A model generated the notes under the pieces. It searched no databases and had not been told where the DNA came from. It saw nothing but the letters and a program-made list of their open reading frames with translations. Shown in pieces: positions 58,263 to 64,000 of a stretch of 64,000 bases of DNA. How positions within the stretch are numbered: the first letter of the stretch is position 1; every line of letters starts with the position of its first letter. The translations under genes and the position numbers were made by a program. This stretch comes from an uncultured Clostridia bacterium (lineage in GTDB: Bacteria > Bacillota > Clostridia > Oscillospirales > Ruminococcaceae). The stretch covers positions 1 through 64,000 of the forward strand of contig CAMELR010000008.1 of assembly GCA_945923775.1 (NCBI GenBank), in the 5' to 3' direction.

Positions 58263-58671
58263 TGATATCCTCCAATCTGACGTACGTTTGCGGCTCTTCG
58301 CCGTAGAGCTTGATAACACAAGCGCTACATATGCACTTATCATCGTCATAAGCCACGCCGTTCAGCGCGTCGCAGACGAGCTTTCCTATGTTGTCCCAGT
58401 CTGGTTTCTTGGTCGGACGAATCTTCCCGCTGAGCATATCAGCGCGCTTGTATTTCGGCGTGCTTTTCGGAATGCTCATTGTCGCGATTACCGTAATGCG
58501 AAGCTGCGAACCATCCGGAAACTTATGTCCTCCCGCTCTGCGGTACGCCAACTGAATAAGCTGTTCGTGAAGCTTCGTCTCCTTCGGAGTGTATGTAGTG
58601 CCGGAGACCCGGCTGTGCCTGGGCCGCTGCTTTCCGAACGGTTCTCCTGGAATCACGAATTCAATCTGCAT
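58246..58671 (-). CDS. RusA-family Holliday junction endonuclease
   Basis: IPGEPFGKQRPRHS...KPDWDNIGKLVCDALNGVAYDDDKCI. Confidence 0.9.
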   Translation of the reverse strand: MQIEFVIPGEPFGKQRPRHSRVSGTTYTPKETKLHEQLIQLAYRRAGGHKFPDGSQLRITVIATMSIPKSTPKYKRADMLSGKIRPTKKPDWDNIGKLVCDALNGVAYDDDKCICSACVIKLYGEEPQTYVRLEDINGSLH

Positions 58672-59353
58672 TCTGCCCCTCCTCCGAATACTGCTTTCTG
58701 AGTTCTTCCATCACGTCTGCCGGATCTATGCTGCTGTTCGGAGCTTCCGTAATCGCTGGTATCTCGTCCTTTACCATCCAGCCTAGTATCATCGGGTAAG
58801 AGATTTCGGCAATCTTGCCCCAGCTACGGAATTTCTGCTCATAGAGGATCACAGCCTTCTCTCCGTATTCCCGAACAAGATACGCCCTGTCTATTGTTTG
58901 CGGGGGAGCAGGTTCGCGCGCACGCGCGCCTTCTTCCCTTCTTACTTCTTCTTTCTTCTTACTTTTTTCTTTTAATAAAGAAGGTGTGTTATCTGTGTGT
59001 TGCCCTGTGTGTTGTTCGTGTGTTATCTGAGTGCTGTTCTGTGTGTTATTTTCAAAAAAACAATCGTAATCAAGTAGCGTTATTATGCTGAATTTCTTGG
59101 TTGGTGTGCGTGTTATTTTGTGTGTTGCCTCTAAGCGTTCTAGTGCGGTTCTTACTTGTTGCTTTGTGAGTTGGCTCTCATCGACGATTTCCTGCAGCGT
59201 TGTTATGACCTGCCCGCGTTTAAGCGCGACACCCTGATATTGAGTATCGCGCCATGCCGCTTTGAGCGTGAGCCGGACAAGCACTAACAATGCATTGTCA
59301 TTACCGAACCATTCCCAACGCAAGAGGTTGCGGTTGAGCTTTACGTAGCCCAC
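58661..59353 (-). CDS. Phage replication initiator/wHTH protein
   Basis: MGYVKLNRNLLRWEWFGNDNALLVLVRLTLKAAW...QQVRTALERLEATHKI. Confidence 0.75.
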   Translation of the reverse strand: MGYVKLNRNLLRWEWFGNDNALLVLVRLTLKAAWRDTQYQGVALKRGQVITTLQEIVDESQLTKQQVRTALERLEATHKITRTPTKKFSIITLLDYDCFFENNTQNSTQITHEQHTGQHTDNTPSLLKEKSKKKEEVRREEGARAREPAPPQTIDRAYLVREYGEKAVILYEQKFRSWGKIAEISYPMILGWMVKDEIPAITEAPNSSIDPADVMEELRKQYSEEGQNAD

Positions 59354-59368
59354 GTTTCAGCCCTCCTA

Positions 59369-59983
59369 TCAGAACGGATACGGGTCTCTACCAGCACCGA
59401 AATATTCAGCCGCCGGGGCTGTCTGTGGAGCACTCGCCGCCGGAGGAGCAGCCGGAACGGTTTCGTCGCGCTTTATCAGCTTCGGCTTCGGCACGGTGAA
59501 TCTTCCTGACTGAATGCGATCAATCCCGATAAAGCGGAAGATCTCAGGCGCAAAGCCGTGCTTGTCTTCGATCTCATATTCCTTATCGCGCACCAGAATG
59601 CCGACTTTAAGCCCTTTGAGCGACTTCTCGTCCCAGTTCCATGTATAGCCCTTGTTGCTCGCTTCAAGTGCGTCTGTTACGCTGCGGAGCACCGACTTTG
59701 TATACTCGTCGCTGTCCGAGCCGTCGTCCGTCGGAACATAGAACCTCGCCACGCCCTTCCACTTTCTGTCCTCACGGGGATTGTTGTCGTAATCTTCCTT
59801 GAAGTAGTCCTTGTAATCACCGGAGATGATATCCACATCGATCTCAAGGCGCTCATATGCGCCGTTCTGTCCGGTATAGCTCGCTACCTTTGCATTGATG
59901 ATCTGCGCCTCATAGCCGCCTGCGGGGAGCTTCTCGCGCTCGCCTGATGCCCTTACGTTGTCCCAGTTGTTCGGTCTTCTCAT
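59369..59983 (-). CDS. DUF669-like phage ssDNA-binding-associated protein
   Basis: LPAGGYEAQIINAKV...RLEIDVDIISGDYKDYF. Confidence 0.7.
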   Translation of the reverse strand: MRRPNNWDNVRASGEREKLPAGGYEAQIINAKVASYTGQNGAYERLEIDVDIISGDYKDYFKEDYDNNPREDRKWKGVARFYVPTDDGSDSDEYTKSVLRSVTDALEASNKGYTWNWDEKSLKGLKVGILVRDKEYEIEDKHGFAPEIFRFIGIDRIQSGRFTVPKPKLIKRDETVPAAPPAASAPQTAPAAEYFGAGRDPYPF

Positions 59984-59984
59984 G

Positions 59985-60611
59985 TTATTTATCCTCCTGT
60001 GTATTCAGTCCGTAGTATTCACGGATAGTTCTATCGACCATTTTCAGGTCATTGTCGATTTCGAGTGCCGGGAACATTCCCATCGGCGATTTCGCCGTTG
60101 AATGTCCCTCGGACTGAGTGATGAAATGATGTCCCTTTTCGTCTGTAGTGCAGAGCAGTACGATGCTGAAAAGCCCCTCGACAGTGAGCTTTTCGCGGAG
60201 CATTTTCCCGACGGTCTTTGCACGGCTGAACCCGTCCTCGACCTCGACATGATGCAGGAAATACACTATCGTGCTATCGTCAGTATCGTTTATAACGGAC
60301 TGCAAAAGGCTGTAAAAATGCAGCGCCATGTCCGTGAATTTGCCGTAGCCCGTGTCCTTTGCGTGCGCAAACAGCTCGAAGCACATAAGGTACTGGCTGT
60401 CGTCGATGGCATAGCAATGCATCGTGTTATGTCTCAGAACGTTTATGATATCGCCGTAGCCCGCCTTGTTTATGAGCTTCATACCCGTCGTCCTGAACGG
60501 AAGCGGTTTGCTCGCCACATTAAATATTCCTATCTCCTCCGGGGAGAAATTGCGCAGGGAAGTACTCTTTCCGCTGCCGCTTTCTCCCATGATAAGTACT
60601 GGTATTCCCAT
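59985..60611 (-). CDS. Phage RecA-like ATPase (Sak4-type)
   Basis: LIMGESGSGKSTSLRNF Walker A; next to DUF669 and Gp157-like. Confidence 0.7.
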   Translation of the reverse strand: MGIPVLIMGESGSGKSTSLRNFSPEEIGIFNVASKPLPFRTTGMKLINKAGYGDIINVLRHNTMHCYAIDDSQYLMCFELFAHAKDTGYGKFTDMALHFYSLLQSVINDTDDSTIVYFLHHVEVEDGFSRAKTVGKMLREKLTVEGLFSIVLLCTTDEKGHHFITQSEGHSTAKSPMGMFPALEIDNDLKMVDRTIREYYGLNTQEDK

Positions 60612-60620
60612 GATATCACC

Positions 60621-61223
60621 TCACTTTATCGTGATGGACGGCGTCTTTCCGAGACTTGCGCCCGGGATCTCCTCACCGCCCTCAATCGCGCTTCTTACAG
60701 CCGTTTTACTTATTTCCGGTGCCTTGAAATTCAGCAGGTCATCTCTGCCGCTGTTCTGCGCCCACTTGATGAAGCCCGCTTCGTCCGGTATCTTTACGCT
60801 GAGTCTTCCGTCGGACACCGAAAGCGCGGCTCTGGGCGTGCTTATTTTTCTGAGGTTGACCCGCTGCATTGTTTCAAGCAGATACGCCGTAAGCGACTGT
60901 ATCTTAGCCTTAGCGCGCTTCTCGCGGGCGTCCAGCTGCTTCTTTTCGGCGGCGATCGCGGCGCTTTCCGCCCTGAGGTCCTTTATGCAGCAGGCTATAT
61001 TCTCTGCCTTTGATTCTATCTCGCCCTCGATACCGTCCAGCGTGTCGAACCATGCGGTAAGCAGCTCCTGCTTGTATTCTGCGGGGTCGCTGACGGTGTT
61101 CCCGCTGCTGTCGGTGTATGTTCCGTCAGGTTGGGCTGTGAGTTCGCTCTCGATGTCGTTCAGGCGGTCAAACTCCGAGAAAAGTCTCTCGTAATCTGCC
61201 GAAAGTTCGTATAATCTTGCCAT
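60621..61223 (-). CDS. Siphovirus Gp157-family protein
   Basis: MARLYELSADYERLFSEFD...IENIACCIKDLRAESAAIAAEKKQLDAREKRAK. Confidence 0.8.
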   Translation of the reverse strand: MARLYELSADYERLFSEFDRLNDIESELTAQPDGTYTDSSGNTVSDPAEYKQELLTAWFDTLDGIEGEIESKAENIACCIKDLRAESAAIAAEKKQLDAREKRAKAKIQSLTAYLLETMQRVNLRKISTPRAALSVSDGRLSVKIPDEAGFIKWAQNSGRDDLLNFKAPEISKTAVRSAIEGGEEIPGASLGKTPSITIK

Positions 61224-61317
61224 ATTACTTCTCCTTTATCGTTTTAAGTATGTCCTGGAGTATCTTCTCGCGCTCCTCCGGCGATTTCTCGCCGGCGTCT
61301 GTGAAATGGGTCATGAT

Positions 61318-62424
61318 TTATCCCTCCATATCGTCAAAAGACATCTGCCCGCCGCTCTTTTCGGCTTCCATGCGCTTCTTCTTATATTCGTTGTACTGCA
61401 TTCGGTATCTGTAGCTACCCCCGAAGATATTCCAGGCTGCCTTGACGACGTTCGGCTCATACGGCTTGATTTTCTCCAGGTCGGCGACTGCCTTGTAGGA
61501 AATCGGACAGCCACAGCAGCCGGTTCTTGTCAGCCCGTAGACCTCGTAAGCGTCGGAATACCGCACGCCGTACTTTTCCTTGTACCAGGCCTTATCCGCG
61601 TCGCTGACGTAGTACAGCGGGCGCAGACGGTACTGCCCGGAGCTTGTTTCTGTGAAGCACATCGTCGTGCAGTCCTTGCGGGGAACCGACCTCATGCCGC
61701 CCTCGTCGCGGCGCTCGCCGGTGATTATCATGTCGAAATCTTTCTGAACGGCGTGCGCAACATCCTTCTTGCAGCAGTCGCAGCACTTTGCGCTGATCTT
61801 GAAATCCGGCGGATACTCGCCGATGAAATCGCGCATATATTTGCTGCTGTTGATGACAAGCTGAATGTTCGGGCGGGGTTCTCCGGCTGAATTACAGCAG
61901 CAGAGGAAGTTTATAACGCTTTCGCACTTCGGGTAACGTTCTTTCAGTTCTCCGCGCTTAGCCGCCTTGTCCTCCGCCTGTTCGTATTCCTGCGCTATCG
62001 ACAGCGGAACGCCTTTCTTCTGCCACTCCGACAGCCCGGCAGACATTATCTTTGACACAAAGGGAATTCCGTAGGTTCTCGCCGCCTGCACTATGCTGAT
62101 TTTCGGGCGGTACTCTGTGATTTCAACGCCGTACTTCTCGGCGGTCGCCTTTACATGGTCTTTGGTAGCTTTCATCTCTAAGCCGGTGTTGAAGAACGCG
62201 TACTTCACCGGCGGCAGGCTTGGGAACGCCGCTCGGGTGCGTTCGATGATGTCTATAAGAATATCGCTGTCCGCACCGCCGGAGTATGAGCAGATAGCCT
62301 TAGGGTGCTGTTTCAGCCGTGTCGCAATAATGCCCTGTATCGCCTGAAACTTCGCAGGCGCGTCAAAGTCTGCGTATGCCGGGCGGTCGGTGTATACCCG
62401 GCTTTTGTATTCTTGTTTTGCCAC
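61318..62424 (-). CDS. PAPS reductase-family PP-loop protein (GTG start)
   Basis: ICSYSGGADSDILIDIIE PP-loop; multiple Cys clusters CCDCCKKD, CCGCP. Confidence 0.8.
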   Translation of the reverse strand: MAKQEYKSRVYTDRPAYADFDAPAKFQAIQGIIATRLKQHPKAICSYSGGADSDILIDIIERTRAAFPSLPPVKYAFFNTGLEMKATKDHVKATAEKYGVEITEYRPKISIVQAARTYGIPFVSKIMSAGLSEWQKKGVPLSIAQEYEQAEDKAAKRGELKERYPKCESVINFLCCCNSAGEPRPNIQLVINSSKYMRDFIGEYPPDFKISAKCCDCCKKDVAHAVQKDFDMIITGERRDEGGMRSVPRKDCTTMCFTETSSGQYRLRPLYYVSDADKAWYKEKYGVRYSDAYEVYGLTRTGCCGCPISYKAVADLEKIKPYEPNVVKAAWNIFGGSYRYRMQYNEYKKKRMEAEKSGGQMSFDDMEG

Positions 62425-62494
62425 TTGACAAATTCCTTTCTTTAGGCTATAATAGCCTTGTAAACGTTTTTCTTTGCCGCTTGCTGAATTCCGT

Positions 62495-62683
62495 TCAGGA
62501 GCGGTTTTTCTTTTTCTTCTGCAGGAGCAGTCCTCTGAACGACCACACCATGATAATGCAAGTGATTGCAACTGCTATGTCCATGCCGTTCATGGAGTAG
62601 CTCCAGCCGTTCAGCGCGGATACTATCCAGCGCAGGTGGAAGCCCACCATGGCGGCTATCGCGTAGGGTATGTACTTCTTCAC
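62495..62683 (-). CDS. Small membrane protein
   Basis: 62 aa with two hydrophobic segments. Confidence 0.5.
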   Translation of the reverse strand: MKKYIPYAIAAMVGFHLRWIVSALNGWSYSMNGMDIAVAITCIIMVWSFRGLLLQKKKKNRS

Positions 62684-62991
62684 GCCTGAACCTCCATAGC
62701 TTTCAGCTTCTTAAATCTGCGTTCCAGGTCGGCAATGTTAAGCCCCCAGGCTTCGTAGGCTATCTCGGTGTTCACGCGCTGAGCATTCCAGACCGGAGTG
62801 TTTCGCTCGGTCATTATCGCCAGAGCCTTGTTTTTCAGGCTCTTGATGGTCGCGGGCGCGAGCTTCCCGAAAAGTTCCCTGATGTCGCTGTTGGAAAGCT
62901 CTATGCGCTCGTAGTACAGCCGTATTGCAGTTTCCAGCGAGGATATCTGCGGTACGCGGACTGTCGCTGCTGTTGATGGCATTGTGTTCAC
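62680..62991 (-). CDS. Hypothetical phage protein
   Basis: 103-aa ORF with RBS AAGGAGG upstream. Confidence 0.5.
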   Translation of the reverse strand: MNTMPSTAATVRVPQISSLETAIRLYYERIELSNSDIRELFGKLAPATIKSLKNKALAIMTERNTPVWNAQRVNTEIAYEAWGLNIADLERRFKKLKAMEVQA

Positions 62992-63135
62992 CTCCTTCCG
63001 CTGGTTTTAGAAATGTAGAAAAACTTCTTCTAGGTTCGTGCATTTTTGCACTTGACAGGTGTAATTCCTTTTATAATGCCGTGTAACCCGTTTCCACACC
63101 ACTTCCCATATGATGTATCTCAACCACATAAAAGG

Positions 63136-63164
63136 TTGATTTTTTGTCCAATATGTTGTATAAT
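63136..63164 (+). promoter_or_regulatory. Sigma-A-type promoter
   Basis: TTGATT-N17-TATAAT, facing right. Confidence 0.75.
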
Positions 63165-63196
63165 GATACTACCAAGCAAGGAAGGAGGAAATGCGA

Positions 63197-63331
63197 ATGG
63201 GGAATACAAAGCAGACAAGCAAATCTATTGCTTCAACAGCTTCAAAGATCCTGAGAGATAACCGCTACAGTTCCAATTCCAAAAGCGTAGCTGGCAGCGC
63301 ATTATCTCAGACCAAGACATCTAAGAAGTAA
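63197..63331 (+). CDS. Small basic Ser/Lys-rich protein (44 aa)
   Basis: MGNTKQTSKSIASTASKILRDNRYSSNSKSVAGSALSQTKTSKK*; RBS AAGGAGG; missed by the ORF track. Confidence 0.7.
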   Translation: MGNTKQTSKSIASTASKILRDNRYSSNSKSVAGSALSQTKTSKK

Positions 63332-63356
63332 TCGGGCACTCGGGGGTAGACATCGT

Positions 63357-63578
63357 TTACTCCCGAGCTTCTTTGTCCGAAGCAAACAGGTATTTCATGT
63401 CCGTGTCCGGGAAAAACATATCGTGTATCGCATACATCTCGCTGCGTGTAAACTGAGATTTTTCGGTGACCTTGTGCGACATGGCTTCCTTTGATATGCC
63501 AACGCCCCTCGCGATTTTACGGCAGGACAGCTTTCGCCGGGCTATCTCTGTTTTTAAGTTCAGCAGCATTTCTCTCAC
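63357..63578 (-). CDS. Cro/XRE-like HTH regulator
   Basis: LKTEIARRKLSCRKIARGVGISKEAMSHKVTEKSQFTRSEMYAI. Confidence 0.7.
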   Translation of the reverse strand: MREMLLNLKTEIARRKLSCRKIARGVGISKEAMSHKVTEKSQFTRSEMYAIHDMFFPDTDMKYLFASDKEARE

Positions 63579-63607
63579 CCCCTTTCGCTGGTCTTAGGTA
63601 TTCCTCC

Positions 63608-64000
63608 TTAAATCTCTGCAAGTTCCATCTGCTCCCACGGAGAGGTTTCCACGAAATCCTCTATCACGGGAATTCCGAAGTGTGTGAGCAGGAGCTCGGT
63701 CTGCTTCGCAACCTTTCGCGGGTGGCTGTTCTGCCGCTCCATAACTATACGGACGTTTTTGATAAGGCTTGATACCTCTCCAGCTGATGTGGATTTTGCG
63801 GGATAGTGCTGAATAGTTGTCTGAGCTTCAAGCTGTTCCTTCATCTTCTCAAACGCCGAAACATACGCCGCAGTGAACAGCACGCCTTTCTTCCCTGTGA
63901 GCTTGTTCGCTATCATGTCGCAGCCCTTTTTGGTGATGAGGTAGCAGGGGAGTTCCTTGTTCTGTTCGTTACGGTAGGTTGCTTCTACGAAATATTCGGA
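63608..64000 (-). CDS. Rha-family phage regulatory protein (partial, runs off window)
   Basis: Upstream in-frame SEYFVEATYRNEQNKELPCYLITKKGCDMIANKLTGKKGVLFTAAYVSAFEKM. Confidence 0.8.
   Translation of the reverse strand, partial: SEYFVEATYRNEQNKELPCYLITKKGCDMIANKLTGKKGVLFTAAYVSAFEKMKEQLEAQTTIQHYPAKSTSAGEVSSLIKNVRIVMERQNSHPRKVAKQTELLLTHFGIPVIEDFVETSPWEQMELAEI

Noticed and set aside
60102-61013. 303-aa plus-strand ORF
   Set aside because: Antisense to the phage ATPase and Gp157-like genes; no motifs.
1-64000. CRISPR array
   Set aside because: No regularly spaced direct repeats with unique spacers were seen; repeats found are promoters, fossils or hairpins.
1-64000. tRNA or rRNA genes
   Set aside because: No cloverleaf-like or rRNA-like sequence was recognised by eye; a tRNAscan run would be needed to exclude them.

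Overview
The window has two halves. Left half (~0.5-34.3 kb) is a chromosomal signalling and export locus. It holds a partner-switching set: an RsbW-like HATPase, a membrane SpoIIE-type phosphatase, STAS proteins and two STAS+APH-kinase fusions, one of which looks like a pseudokinase. Anti-sigma-type HATPase domains also appear at the C-termini of two unrelated transporter proteins (a MATE exporter and an amino-acid ABC ATPase). Two multi-domain SBP-permease fusions follow. A (+)-strand operon then encodes an SARP-like response regulator, an NHLP-type peptide-export system (adaptor, C39-ABC and second ABC), a HExxH protein and a LytS-like histidine kinase. It is followed by a frameshifted PTS EIIBC and a paralogous regulator, and then by a phosphatase lipoprotein and a run of Nif11-type/double-glycine precursors with large unrelated cores and no recognisable modifying enzyme. 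Several intergenic spaces contain readable gene fossils. A ~110 bp promoter element with 11-bp-period direct repeats occurs three times. Right half (~34.4-64 kb) is a siphovirus-type prophage transcribed leftward, running off the right edge. It includes a Tad2/DUF2829-like protein, an Ltp-type lipoprotein with its own consensus promoter and terminator, and a minor capsid protein carrying two HExxH domains. All calls come from reading the sequence and supplied translations; no database search was run.
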